Shown here: piece after piece, positions 18,356 to 26,432 of the stretch
How the letters are laid out: every line of letters begins with the position of its first letter
How positions within the stretch are numbered: the stretch's first letter is position 1
Assembly: GCF_012848855.1 (NCBI RefSeq)
Contig: NZ_CP051630.1
Span: forward strand, 1,157,501 to 1,221,500
Reading direction: 5' to 3'
DNA from: Pyruvatibacter mobilis
Lineage (GTDB): Bacteria > Pseudomonadota > Alphaproteobacteria > CGMCC-115125
Length of the DNA stretch: 64,000 nt
Position numbers and translations under genes: made by a program
Notes under the pieces: model-generated
What the model was told of the DNA's origin: nothing
What the model saw: the letters and a program-made list of their open reading frames with translations, nothing else
Databases searched by the model: none

Positions 18356-18858
18356 TCCGGAAGAGGGGGCGTCGCGTCCTCGGCCGCGTCGTCTTCCTGC
18401 TCCGACAGTTCGAATTCCTTGATCAGGTATTCGGTCTTGTCGATGGCGAACGAATAGAAACGATCCAGACGGTCCAGCCTCTCATGGGCCTTGCCCCAAT
18501 TCTCCGGCAGCGCGGATGCAGCCCGGCGGATGGTGTCAACGGCTCGGGACATGCGCTCAAGGTGACGTGTGAGCAGAGGGCTCAGCGAGTCATTCACCAT
18601 CTCAAAATAGTATTGCCGGTCGCCGGGGCGGGTGGTGCGCCGGATGACGCCCATGCGCTCAAGTTCGCGCGTGTTGGTCGAGACGCCGGAGCGGCTCACC
18701 TGTAGATAGTCGGCGATTTCATCCAGGCCGGCGGGGCGGTCCATCAGGACCAGCATCGCCATGATTCTACCTGCTGTGCGTGAAAGGCCATCCCCCTGCA
18801 GGACGAGTCCCATCACTTCGACGAATTCCTCCGCCGCGTTCTCCTTATCGGATGTCAC
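18337..18858 (-). CDS. GbsR/MarR family transcriptional regulator
   Basis: 173-residue winged-helix DNA-binding protein. The HTH lies at about residues 30-90: AGRIMAMLVLMDRPAGLDEI, then LQVSRSGVSTNTRELERMG with the wing RRTTRPGDRQYYFEM. A helical dimerisation region follows and the C-terminus is acidic. It resembles GbsR-type regulators, which control osmoprotectant or envelope genes in some bacteria. The GTG start (18856-18858) follows GGGGAGCG. It is divergent from the DUF1302 outer-membrane gene across 321 bases that contain a palindrome, so it may regulate that gene and itself; this is inference. Confidence 0.88.
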   Translation of the reverse strand: MTSDKENAAEEFVEVMGLVLQGDGLSRTAGRIMAMLVLMDRPAGLDEIADYLQVSRSGVSTNTRELERMGVIRRTTRPGDRQYYFEMVNDSLSPLLTRHLERMSRAVDTIRRAASALPENWGKAHERLDRLDRFYSFAIDKTEYLIKEFELSEQEDDAAEDATPPLPEAADGR

Positions 18859-19179
18859 AATTCGCTCCCCTCGAATCGTAATATGTCGTCTTGGTCGTCT
18901 TTTTTTGGTGTCGGCAGGCTGTTTTGATCGTTTGATACTTTCAGCTCAAACCGAAACGACAGTTTACGTGTGCAACCTTATCGCCACAACTCCTAAGTTT
19001 TCCGCCGGAACTCACTCAGAATGACGTTGACGTCATCTTTTTAATTCCGTACGCCCTGTGTGTTCAGTATCAATTGAACGTTCTGACATAAGTAAAGTTA
19101 TGCGTCAGGCTGCGTACCAGCCGTCGCGACATCTAGAGCGTACCGGACCCGACACAGGGCCGGGATGGAGGGAGTTAAG
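18859..19179. other. Divergent promoter region between GbsR-type regulator and DUF1302 gene
   Basis: 321 bases, relatively A+T-rich in the middle, expected to hold two divergent promoters. The palindrome at 19021-19036 is the most regular element. A TTGAAC at about 19074-19079 could be a -35 box for the DUF1302 gene, but the -10 candidate 17 bases further on (GTTATG) is poor. Confidence 0.5.
19021..19036. promoter_or_regulatory. Palindromic operator candidate ATGACGT-TG-ACGTCAT
   Basis: A perfect 7+7 inverted repeat with a 2-base spacer, roughly midway between the divergent regulator and DUF1302 gene starts. Its size fits one binding site for a dimeric winged-helix regulator such as the neighbouring GbsR/MarR protein. 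No binding evidence exists in the sequence beyond symmetry and position. Confidence 0.5.
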
Positions 19180-21201
19180 ATGACACTGAGGGGCAGGGGC
19201 ATCCCGACGCGCCGCGTCAGTGCCTGGATCCTGGGGGCCGCCATGGTGGCCGCGCCAGGGATCGCACAGGCCGCCAACTTCGAGGTTGGCGATGTATCGG
19301 TTTCCACGTCCACGACGTTTTCGCTGGGTACCAGCTTCCGCGTCAGTGGTCAGGACTGTGAATATATTTCAGCGCCGAATGGTGGTTGCGCCAACAGCCT
19401 CGGTGTGACCAACAGCGTCAACAACGATGACGGCAACATCAACACCGAAGGCGGGCAGACGATCTCCCGCGTCGCCAAGGTGACCGCTGAAGCCGACATC
19501 TCCTGGCGCAACATGGGCGCGTTCGTGCGTGGCACGGCTTTCTTCGATTTCTGGGCTGATAATCAGCTCGGCAAGACCAACACCCGCTTCGGCCGCCGTC
19601 CGCTCAAGGACTCGGCGCGTGGTGACGATGCCCGCGATGCGGCACGGTCCGACGCGGAAATCCTGGATGCCTTCGTTTACGCGAATTTTGATGCCGGCTC
19701 CGTGCCCGTGTCGCTTCGCGTCGGCAACCAGGTGGTCAACTGGGGTGAGAGCCTCTTCATCCCCGGTGGTGTCAATGCTTACCTTCCGGTGGACGTGGCA
19801 GCGCTTCGCACGCCGGGCTCTGAAGTGAAGGAAGCCCTGAAGCCGCAGCCGTCGGTCTATGCCTCTCTCGGTCTGCCTTATGACCTGAGCCTGGAAGGCT
19901 TCTACGTCTTCGGTTTCGAGAAGTCCGATCTCGATCCGTGCGGCACTTTCTTCGCGGGCCATGATGGCTACTGCGATGGCGGCGCCTATGTTCAGCTGAC
20001 CGGCGAGTTCCCGAACCCCGTCACCGTGCCTCGTACCTTTGACCGGGATGCGGACGACCAGGGCCAGTTCGGTGTGGCTCTGCGTTACTATGCTGACTGG
20101 CTGAATGACGGCACCGAGCTTGCCTTCTACTTTAACCGCTACCACTCCAAGCTGCCGATCGCGACCTTCACGGCCGCTGCGGATACGCTGAACCTGGGTG
20201 CGGTCACCGGCAACCCGGGTCTCAATGGCGTGAATGTTTCTTCCGCCAGCCAGTTCTGTGGTGCGCTGCTCGGTCTGATCGCGCAAGCAAACACCTTTGC
20301 CAATTGTGCCAATCCTGCCAACGGTCAGGCGCTTGGTCTGTCTTCGTCGATCCTGACGGCCAGCGTTGGTGCGAGTGCCCTGACGAAGGAGAGCTATGCG
20401 GTTTATGTCGAGGACATCGAGTCCTGGGGCATGAGCTTCAATACGCTGGTGAATGTGCTCGGCGGTACGGCTCTGGCCGGTGAGGTGTCCTACACCCCGA
20501 ACATGCCGTTCCAGCTCGCTGATCCGGAAATCAACGCAAATGACGTCGAGAAGAATGCTCTCGATGACTATGCCGCGGGCCTTCCGGACGGCACACTGCC
20601 GGACAATACGATCGTGCGCAGCTTCGGTACGCTGGTGACCAATGGTGGCCAGGAAATCCGTGGCTATGACGAGTACGGCGCAATGACGGCGCAGCTGCAG
20701 ACCACCAGCACCTTCCCGTCATCTGATCCGATCACCTCGTTCATCGAGGCTGATACGATCATTTTCCTCAGCAATGTGGGTGCACAGTACCTGCCGGATC
20801 TTGGTGACAATTCCCGTCTCGGCGCTGCCCGTTCGGGTGCCGGCCATGACGTGGCGCTGGCCGACTCGATCCTTGGCCAGGGCGTGGGCTTCACCAACTA
20901 CGCGGACGATTTCTCCTGGGGTTACCGCCTCGTGGCGATCGCCCAGTACAACAACGCGTTCAACACCTCCTGGACCGTCTCTCCGTCGATCCAGTTTGGT
21001 CATGATGTAAAGGGCAACTCCGCCGGTCCGATTGGCCCGGGCTTCCTGGAGCACAAAAAGGCCCTGACGCTTCGCGTGAACGCGGACCTCGAGGACACCT
21101 GGCAGGTTGGTGTGGCTTACACCAACAACTTCGGTGCCCGCGAGTACAACCAGCTCAACGATAAAGACTTCCTGTCGGTGAACGCCTCCTACTCGTTCTG
21201 A
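19180..21201 (+). CDS. DUF1302 family outer-membrane protein
   Basis: 673-residue exported beta-barrel-type protein. A signal peptide with RRVSAWILGAAMVAAPGIAQA leads to the conserved DUF1302 start (ANFEVGDVSVSTSTTFSLGT). Family landmarks are DDGNINTEGGQTISRV, WRNMGAFVRGTAFFDFWAD, AEILDAFVYANFD, VSLRVGNQVVNWGESLFIPG and SLEGFYVFGFEKSDLDPCGT. It ends in VNASYSF, with the terminal Phe typical of outer-membrane barrels. ATG 19180 follows GGAGGGAG; an ATG at 19165 lies inside that ribosome site. DUF1302 genes are often next to a DUF1329 gene, absent here. Substrate unknown; the strong terminator and clean ribosome site suggest high expression. Confidence 0.93.
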   Translation: MTLRGRGIPTRRVSAWILGAAMVAAPGIAQAANFEVGDVSVSTSTTFSLGTSFRVSGQDCEYISAPNGGCANSLGVTNSVNNDDGNINTEGGQTISRVAKVTAEADISWRNMGAFVRGTAFFDFWADNQLGKTNTRFGRRPLKDSARGDDARDAARSDAEILDAFVYANFDAGSVPVSLRVGNQVVNWGESLFIPGGVNAYLPVDVAALRTPGSEVKEALKPQPSVYASLGLPYDLSLEGFYVFGFEKSDLDPCGTFFAGHDGYCDGGAYVQLTGEFPNPVTVPRTFDRDADDQGQFGVALRYYADWLNDGTELAFYFNRYHSKLPIATFTAAADTLNLGAVTGNPGLNGVNVSSASQFCGALLGLIAQANTFANCANPANGQALGLSSSILTASVGASALTKESYAVYVEDIESWGMSFNTLVNVLGGTALAGEVSYTPNMPFQLADPEINANDVEKNALDDYAAGLPDGTLPDNTIVRSFGTLVTNGGQEIRGYDEYGAMTAQLQTTSTFPSSDPITSFIEADTIIFLSNVGAQYLPDLGDNSRLGAARSGAGHDVALADSILGQGVGFTNYADDFSWGYRLVAIAQYNNAFNTSWTVSPSIQFGHDVKGNSAGPIGPGFLEHKKALTLRVNADLEDTWQVGVAYTNNFGAREYNQLNDKDFLSVNASYSF

Positions 21202-21226
21202 TCAGGCAGCATTCCTCAACACCTGT

Positions 21227-21265
21227 GGCGGGACCCTTGCGTATTTTGGGTCCCGCCTTTTTTTT
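21227..21265 (+). terminator. Strong rho-independent terminator after the DUF1302 gene
   Basis: GGCGGGACCC pairs perfectly with GGGTCCCGCC over 10 bp around an 11-base loop and is followed by eight T residues. It begins 26 bases after the stop codon. Confidence 0.95.
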
Positions 21266-21314
21266 GCGCTCAGGCGGGCGAAGGGCACCACCCCTGCTTG
21301 CCTTGGTTCGCTAG

Positions 21315-21737
21315 CTAGCTTCGCTGTGTTTTCAGAAGATCCCGGATTTCTTCAAGCAGCACCTCGCTGCGAGGCGGCGCAGCCAGCTCGGCGGGCTTTT
21401 CTTCTTCCTTCCGTTTCATTTTGTTGATCGACTTTACGATCAGGAACACGACGAAAGCGACAATCAGGAAGGAGATGACCGCATTGATAAAGAGCCCGTA
21501 ATTCAGTGTCGCCGCCCCTGCTTCCGTGGCCGAGGCGAGGGACTCGTATGTCTTGCCGTCGAGTGGGACGAAGAGGTTTGAGAAATCGACCCCCGCCAGA
21601 ATGAGGCCTATAGGCGGCATCACGACGTCATTGACGAGCGATTTCACGATTGCAGTGAATGCACTGCCGATCACGATACCCACGGCTAAATCAATCACGT
21701 TACCGCGGGAAATGAACTCCCGAAATTCCTTGAGCAT
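21315..21737 (-). CDS. mscL: Large-conductance mechanosensitive channel
   Basis: Homopentameric emergency-release channel of the inner membrane, opened by membrane tension on osmotic downshock. From ATG 21735-21737 the protein is 140 residues, the usual MscL size. Features: amphipathic N-terminal helix [20 protein letters not shown], first membrane helix [38 protein letters not shown] loop start, second helix [18 protein letters not shown] and a charged C-terminal bundle helix ([13 protein letters not shown]). A GGGGGA ribosome site precedes the start. Confidence 0.97.
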   Translation of the reverse strand: MLKEFREFISRGNVIDLAVGIVIGSAFTAIVKSLVNDVVMPPIGLILAGVDFSNLFVPLDGKTYESLASATEAGAATLNYGLFINAVISFLIVAFVVFLIVKSINKMKRKEEEKPAELAAPPRSEVLLEEIRDLLKTQRS

Positions 21738-21914
21738 GGTGGTCTCCCCCTGGTGCTCGTTGAAGGTGCATGCCGAATCGAGCTGCACGTGACGAGTATG
21801 CACAGGGTGCGGGGAAAGGCTGAAACCGGCAGGACGGTGTGCCGCGGCGGATCAATTGGGGATAACTGCATTTGTGGGTTGAAATCGCAGGATTTCCCGC
21901 GTATCCCCGGCGGC

Positions 21915-22005
21915 GGAGAGGTGGCCGAGTGGTCGAAGGCGCTCCCCTGCTAAGGGAGTATACGTCAAAAGCGTATCGAGGGTTCGAATCCCTTCCTCTC
22001 CGCCA
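21915..22005 (+). tRNA. tRNA-Ser (anticodon GCU)
   Basis: A class II tRNA of 91 bases. The acceptor stem GGAGAGG (21915-21921) pairs with CCTCTCC (21995-22001), followed by encoded GCCA. The anticodon arm is CTCCC-CTGCTAA-GGGAG, giving GCU, which reads AGC/AGU serine codons. A long variable arm (TATACGTCAAAAGCGTA) and a T arm with GGTTCGAATCC complete the fold. There is no integrase gene or duplicated 3' end nearby. Confidence 0.97.
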
Positions 22006-22111
22006 CCACCTTCCAAAATTCTACTTGAGGCTCCACACGCTTGTCCCAGCGTGTCTGTGCGCGGCTGTGGTGCGCCACGGGCTCTTTTTCATCGGCCCCT
22101 GTTGGTGTAAT

Positions 22112-22126
22112 CGATAATCATTCGTA
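22112..22126. promoter_or_regulatory. Fur-box-like site upstream of the HmoA-like monooxygenase gene
   Basis: CGATAATCATTCGTA fits the 7-1-7 Fur consensus TGATAAT-N-ATTATCA at 10 of 14 positions, mostly in the left half and the first bases of the right half. It lies 79 bases upstream of the monooxygenase ATG, a sensible operator position, and close to a TonB/ExbBD cluster. Only one such site was found by eye. Confidence 0.45.
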
Positions 22127-22204
22127 TCTAGGTTTCGGGTGATGCCGAGTAGCATTGATTGTTGGAATTCGCCGCCTCGTGGCGAGCGTTGAGGGAGTGC
22201 GCTG

Positions 22205-22534
22205 ATGTTTGTGGCTATGAACAGGTTCAAGATCCGTCCGGGCCGGGAACAGGATTTCGAGACGATCTGGCGTGAGCGGGAAACGTTCTTGGAGGAATTG
22301 CCTGGCTTCAAGGCTTTCCATCTGCTGCGTGGTCCGGCAGATGATGAGCACACGCTCTACGCGTCTCACACCGTCTGGGCATCGCGGGCCGACTTTGAGG
22401 CCTGGACCAAATCGGAAGCCTTCCGTCAGGCTCACAAGGGCGCAGGCGGGCATGAGGACATCTATGTTGGCCGCCCGATTTTCGAGGGCTTCGAAGAGGT
22501 GGAAGGCACAGAGGCACTGGCCAAAGCCGGCTGA
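22205..22534 (+). CDS. Antibiotic biosynthesis monooxygenase-type protein, HmoA/IsdG-like
   Basis: 109-residue ferredoxin-like alpha+beta barrel protein of the ABM superfamily. The start MNRFKIRPGREQDFETIW and the later VWASRADFEAWTKSEAFRQA and HKGAG segments line up with the IsdG/HmoA heme-degrading group, including the Asn (residue 6), Trp and His set used by those enzymes. Together with the Fur-like box upstream and the convergent tonB gene 3 bases away, this suggests a role in heme iron release. Other ABM proteins are quinol monooxygenases, so heme as the substrate is inference. Confidence 0.8.
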   Translation: MFVAMNRFKIRPGREQDFETIWRERETFLEELPGFKAFHLLRGPADDEHTLYASHTVWASRADFEAWTKSEAFRQAHKGAGGHEDIYVGRPIFEGFEEVEGTEALAKAG

Positions 22535-22537
22535 GGC

Positions 22538-23215
22538 TTACTGCAGTTTGTAGATCATGGGCACGACGATAGTCAGGCTATCGCCGTCATAGTCTTCGGG
22601 CAGGGCGGGGACAGGTGACGCTCTATTCGCAATGCCGAGGGTCGCTTCATCCAGCCGTGGGTGGCCTGAACTCTTTGCGAGGCTGCTCTTGGTAATTGTG
22701 CCGGAGCGGTCGATCGTCAGGGCCAGATATGCCACGCCTTCTTCCCGGCGTAGCCGCGAGCTTCTGGGATAGTCCTTGTGACGTTCAAGCCATGAGCGGA
22801 GTCGACCAAGGTAATCCGGAGGCGGAGGACTTTTAGGGACGCCCACCGCAGGTGCCTGTGCTTTTGGTTTCTCAGCCGCTTTCCTTGTGGGCTCCGGCGG
22901 ACGTGGTGCCTGAACCGGCGCGGGGGTGCTCACCTTCGGCGTAGGTCTGACAATTGGCTTGGGTTTCTGTTTCTGCGGTACCGGCTCCGGTTCAGGCTTT
23001 GGCTCTGGCTCCGGTTCAGGCTCTGGCTCCGTTTTTGGCTCCGGCTCCGGTAATGCGTCTACAACTTGCGTCAGATCCATCACAATGCCGTCGTTTCCCT
23101 GGTCGCGTGACGGCGCCTGACGGTCTGCACTCAGCCACGCGACCGCGATGCCGGCGTGGGCGATTACGGCAATCCATATTGCAACCAGCCAGTGCTTGCG
23201 GGTGATGCTGCTCAT
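22538..23215 (-). CDS. TonB family energy-transducing protein
   Basis: 225-residue inner-membrane protein spanning the periplasm and passing proton-motive energy to outer-membrane receptors. An N-terminal membrane anchor (WLVAIWIAVIAHAGIAVAWL) is followed by a long Glu-Pro/Lys-Pro repeat rod (about 55-125) and a C-terminal TonB domain: YLGRLRSWLERHKDYPRSSR, EGVAYLALTIDRSGTI, SGHPRLDEATLGIANRASPV. The gene overlaps the upstream exbD by 4 bases (ATGA) and is the last gene of an exbB-exbD-exbD-tonB operon. No TonB-dependent receptor is encoded in the window. Confidence 0.93.
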   Translation of the reverse strand: MSSITRKHWLVAIWIAVIAHAGIAVAWLSADRQAPSRDQGNDGIVMDLTQVVDALPEPEPKTEPEPEPEPEPKPEPEPVPQKQKPKPIVRPTPKVSTPAPVQAPRPPEPTRKAAEKPKAQAPAVGVPKSPPPPDYLGRLRSWLERHKDYPRSSRLRREEGVAYLALTIDRSGTITKSSLAKSSGHPRLDEATLGIANRASPVPALPEDYDGDSLTIVVPMIYKLQ

Positions 23216-23628
23216 TGCGGTGCCTGGCGCGCAACAAGTTCTACGCGCTTGATGCCGGCGTCACGCAGGAGGGCCATGACTTCAATCACGCGCACGGCCT
23301 CGGCCCCGCCATCCGCTTTCACCCGCAGGGGAGGGGTTGCTTTTTCCTGTGCCTTGTTGGCGATGAGGCGACGCAGGTCATCGTCGCTTACACGGGTGCC
23401 TTCAAAGGCAATTTCACCTGAAACTGAGATTTCGATGGTGCCTGTGCGGAGGCGGTCGATGCCCTCGGCCTCGGAAAGGGGCGGAGCCACGTTGAATTCT
23501 TCCTGCTGGACCATCTGTCCGGCGATCATGAAAAAGATCAGCAGCAGGAACACGACATTGACCAGCGGGAGAACACGGTCGTCTTCGTTCTGCCGGTAGC
23601 GATGTCGCGGTTTGAGGGATGGCTGCAT
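23212..23628 (-). CDS. ExbD/TolR family protein with Asn in place of the conserved Asp
   Basis: 138-residue protein with a short cytoplasmic start, one membrane helix and a periplasmic domain (GTIEISVSGEIAFEGTRVSD, then LRVKADGGAEAVRVIEVMAL). In ExbD the single essential aspartate lies at the start of the membrane helix (PLIDVVF-type). Here the sequence is LPLVNVVFLLLIFFM, so Asn24 takes its place (codon AAT). It is encoded directly after a second exbD that keeps the Asp. I infer that it forms mixed ExbD dimers in which only one chain carries the proton site. Confidence 0.9.
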   Translation of the reverse strand: MQPSLKPRHRYRQNEDDRVLPLVNVVFLLLIFFMIAGQMVQQEEFNVAPPLSEAEGIDRLRTGTIEISVSGEIAFEGTRVSDDDLRRLIANKAQEKATPPLRVKADGGAEAVRVIEVMALLRDAGIKRVELVARQAPQ

Positions 23629-23648
23629 AATCGTGGCTGATGTCCGGG

Positions 23649-24068
23649 TCAGTTCACTGTGTTGACGAGTGAGACATCCGCACGGGCGATGGTGTTGAGC
23701 TCATCGAGGACCGTTACGGCGCGCTGGAATGAGACACCGGGTGCCGGCTGCAGGAGAATACGCGGTGAGGCGCTTTGCTGTTGCGCCGGAGCGAGGCGCT
23801 TCAAGGCTGAAGTCAACGGCATGCTGTCGCCGCCGATTTCGACATGGTCCTGATGCACGATGATGACCACCAACTCGTCCAGTACCGGCTGCCCTGACGT
23901 CTCCGCGGGGCCACCCATCGGGATTGACCGGTACTGCTGCAGGCTGGATGCCAGCATGAAGAAAACAAGCAAAATGAAAACCACGTCGATCAACGGCGTC
24001 AGGCTTATGATCGAGCGTCGGCGGGCGAGCTTACTCGCCAGCGGCTGCGGCGGGAAAGCTTGTGTCAT
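23649..24068 (-). CDS. exbD: Biopolymer transport protein ExbD
   Basis: 139-residue ExbD with the canonical proton-carrying residue: SLTPLIDVVFILLVFFMLAS, Asp28 in the membrane helix. The periplasmic part ends with ALKRLAPAQQQSA and AVTVLDELNTIARADVSLVN. It works with ExbB to drive TonB using the proton gradient. The gene overlaps the end of exbB by 38 bases and precedes the Asn-variant exbD by 20 bases. Confidence 0.93.
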   Translation of the reverse strand: MTQAFPPQPLASKLARRRSIISLTPLIDVVFILLVFFMLASSLQQYRSIPMGGPAETSGQPVLDELVVIIVHQDHVEIGGDSMPLTSALKRLAPAQQQSASPRILLQPAPGVSFQRAVTVLDELNTIARADVSLVNTVN

Positions 24069-24783
24069 TACGGGCCTGTGGCTGCTGGGTTGAAGGCGTC
24101 GGGCTCACGAACAGACGATTAAGTGCACTGTCCATGGAGTGGGCTGCCCGCTCGATCCGCCGCTCAAGCCAATTGAGCATGGCGACGACAGGCATGGCGA
24201 CTCCGATGCCGACTGCTGTTGTCAGCAATGCCACCCAGATGCCGCCGGACAGGATGGAGGGATCCACATTGTTGCCTGCGGCCTCGAGAGCGCGGAAGGC
24301 ATCGATCATGCCCAGCACGGTTCCAAACAGGCCGAGGAGCGGTGACAGGGCGGCAATCACCTCCAGCGGCCGCAGATATGTACGCATGTCCTCAATGAGA
24401 TCCGAGCCGAGAGCCATTGCATCCGCCCGCGCCAAATCCGGCGAGTGACCATCAGCGAGCCGTTTGATGCCTCGGGCGACCACATCCTGGACGGGACTGC
24501 GGATTCGGCTGGCTTCCGCGAGGGCTTCTTCTGTCTTTCCGGCAGTGAACAGAGTAACCGCCTTTTCAGCCATGCGGGTACGCCCGACCCCCAGCCGCCA
24601 GAACTGCCAGCTCTTGAGAAGCACAATGGCCAAGGCGAAAACGGACATGGCCAGCAGGATGAGTACGACCGGCCCCCCGAGATCAAGCAAAGCCAGAAGA
24701 TCGAGGGCGGTTTCATCAAGGCCAGGTGCCGCAATGGTTTCCGCCGGGCTGCTGTCTGCTTCAGGGCCGGTGATTTCATCCAT
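24031..24783 (-). CDS. exbB: MotA/TolQ/ExbB proton channel family protein
   Basis: 250-residue inner-membrane protein, first gene of the exbB-exbD-exbD-tonB operon. Three membrane segments are visible: LGGPVVLILLAMSVFALAIV near residue 40, PLEVIAALSPLLGLFGTVLG near 145 and GGIWVALLTTAVGIGVAMPV near 180. SPLLGLFGTVLGMIDAF and the TAVGIGVAMPV stretch are the conserved channel helices with the Thr residues facing ExbD. It pentamerises around the ExbD dimer. The 218 bases upstream show no clear iron box. Confidence 0.94.
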   Translation of the reverse strand: MDEITGPEADSSPAETIAAPGLDETALDLLALLDLGGPVVLILLAMSVFALAIVLLKSWQFWRLGVGRTRMAEKAVTLFTAGKTEEALAEASRIRSPVQDVVARGIKRLADGHSPDLARADAMALGSDLIEDMRTYLRPLEVIAALSPLLGLFGTVLGMIDAFRALEAAGNNVDPSILSGGIWVALLTTAVGIGVAMPVVAMLNWLERRIERAAHSMDSALNRLFVSPTPSTQQPQARNDTSFPAAAAGE

Positions 24784-25001
24784 GATCGGTTACTCAGGCT
24801 CGTACTGTTGTGGCGGCGTGATCGTTAGATATCAGTATCGGGTGACAGCAAGCCGTGCCGGCTGGCATGGCGGTCACAAGCGGGCGTACCCGATTTGGTG
24901 AAAATGTGTGTTCGCCTGCATTGTCGGGGCAGCGGTGTCTCACGGCAATACACAAGGACGCGTCACATTGTCTATCGCCGGTCACGCGATACGTTTTGCC
25001 A

Positions 25002-25850
25002 TCACTTAATACTTTCGGCGATTGTTGTCCGGTGCAAGAGACGGTCATGCCCGTCATAGCCGCCGCTCGCCTTGTGCAGCACGGCACGATTATCCCACAT
25101 GACCAGCATGTTGGGCTGCCACTTGTGCCGGTAGACGAACTGGTCCTGAGTTTGGTGATGATAGATGCGGAGCAGCAGGTCATCGCTGGCAGTCTTGTCC
25201 ATGCCCTCGAAGCCCTGGATGTATCCAACGGTTGAATAGAGTGCCGGTTTGCCGGTTTCGGTATGGGGGCGGACCATTGGGTGTCTGGTCTTCAGGCGCG
25301 CTTCGTCCGAGCTGCGGATCCGCATGCTGCGGCCCTGTTCTTCATCCTTGCCCTGGCCGTACATACCGTCAGGCGCATAAGCGGTTTCCGCTGAATGAAT
25401 GGCGATGGCGCTGTCTGCCTCGGCCTTGAGGGGGGCCGGCATCTGTTCATAGGCCAATTGCTGGTTGGCGAAGAAGGTGTCGCCCCCCTGGGGAGGTATG
25501 GTCAAACCGAGCAGGCAGGTGCCGATTGGGGGCGTTTCCTGGAAGCTCCAATCGGTGTGCCAGTTTTCCGCGAAGAGGGGCGTTGTTTCATCGGCATTAC
25601 GCTGGATGGCTGCGATGTTGGTGCGGTCGTCGATGGGGTCGAAGAAGGGGTCGTGGCCGAATTCGCCGAAGTAGAGGGTAAAGCGCTCGAGGTCGTCGTC
25701 ACTCATTGGCTGATCCGGGAACACCAGGACCAAATGCTTCAGCCAAGCTTTTCTGATGGCTTCCACGTCGCCAGACGAAAGCGGCTGGGTCAGATCGACC
25801 CCGGTAATGGTAGCGCCGCAGGGTGCGTCGATGGGGGTGACGGTGACCAT
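25002..25850 (-). CDS. TauD/TfdA family Fe(II)/2-oxoglutarate dioxygenase
   Basis: 282-residue enzyme that hydroxylates an unidentified substrate using 2-oxoglutarate and oxygen. The facial triad is visible as HTD in NWHTDWSFQETPP and the distal His in HDRLLHRTTIAE; the Arg of HRTTI would bind 2-oxoglutarate. Other family features are PCGATITGVDLTQPLS at the start and MLVMWDNRAVLHKASGGYDG. The ATG has an ideal ribosome site (GGAGG). Members cleave taurine, 2,4-D, alkyl sulfates or carnitine precursors; nothing nearby points to one of these. Divergent from a DUF1801 gene. Confidence 0.92.
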   Translation of the reverse strand: MVTVTPIDAPCGATITGVDLTQPLSSGDVEAIRKAWLKHLVLVFPDQPMSDDDLERFTLYFGEFGHDPFFDPIDDRTNIAAIQRNADETTPLFAENWHTDWSFQETPPIGTCLLGLTIPPQGGDTFFANQQLAYEQMPAPLKAEADSAIAIHSAETAYAPDGMYGQGKDEEQGRSMRIRSSDEARLKTRHPMVRPHTETGKPALYSTVGYIQGFEGMDKTASDDLLLRIYHHQTQDQFVYRHKWQPNMLVMWDNRAVLHKASGGYDGHDRLLHRTTIAESIK

Positions 25851-25974
25851 GAGAGTTCCTCCACTGTTTGTTTTGCGGCAAGTCTGCCTGTCTTGACGCC
25901 ATTTGTCAGGAGGTCATCCGTGTATCGTTGCCCGACCCAATACCATCGGCAAAATCTGAGGCTGGAGGCGGTTG

Positions 25975-26403
25975 ATGGCAGGGAAAGTTCGACAGCAGGG
26001 CAAAGCTACGGCTGGCAACGGTGCGGCCTGCCAGCGCGCAATTGACGTGATTTGTGGCCTGATCCGAGAGGAGGCTGCCTTGCTTCCGGAGACCGGAGGG
26101 CTCGAAGAAACACGTAAATGGGGACAGCTTGCCTTCCTGCCGCGAAACAAATGCGTCGGGACCACTTTGCGGGTCGCTGTCGCTAGTGAGACGCCGCCGC
26201 GTGTGGGGCTTTACGTGCACTGCCAGACCTCCCTCATCGCAACGTGCCGTGACCTTTTCGGCGGCCGGCTGACATATGAAGGCACGCGAGCCGTTGTCTT
26301 CGATGCGGGCAAACCTCTGCCGGTGGATGAACTGCGGCACATATCCCGGATGGCATTGACCTATCACATTGCGAAAAAGCGTCTTTCCGCGAAATCTCAA
26401 TAG
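25975..26403 (+). CDS. DUF1801 domain-containing protein
   Basis: 142-residue cytoplasmic protein of the YdhG/DUF1801 type. Recognisable segments: LEETRKWGQLAFLP, GTTLRVAVASE, VGLYVHCQTSLIATCRDLF, LTYEGTRAVVFDAGKPLP and ISRMALTYHIAKK. The fold is small and its biochemical role is unknown. ATG 25975 follows GGAGG. It is 29 bases upstream of the lactate permease gene on the same strand and may be co-transcribed. Confidence 0.82.
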   Translation: MAGKVRQQGKATAGNGAACQRAIDVICGLIREEAALLPETGGLEETRKWGQLAFLPRNKCVGTTLRVAVASETPPRVGLYVHCQTSLIATCRDLFGGRLTYEGTRAVVFDAGKPLPVDELRHISRMALTYHIAKKRLSAKSQ

Positions 26404-26432
26404 CAGGGAAATCCGGCAGCGGAGCTTTGGTG

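Noticed and set aside
21915-22005. tRNA-Ser as an attachment site for an integrated element
   Set aside because: No integrase, no repeated tRNA 3' end and no composition change in the flanks.
22979-23060. Short tandem repeat in tonB as a possible CRISPR or mobile repeat
   Set aside because: The repeats are in-frame Glu-Pro codons of the TonB spacer rod.
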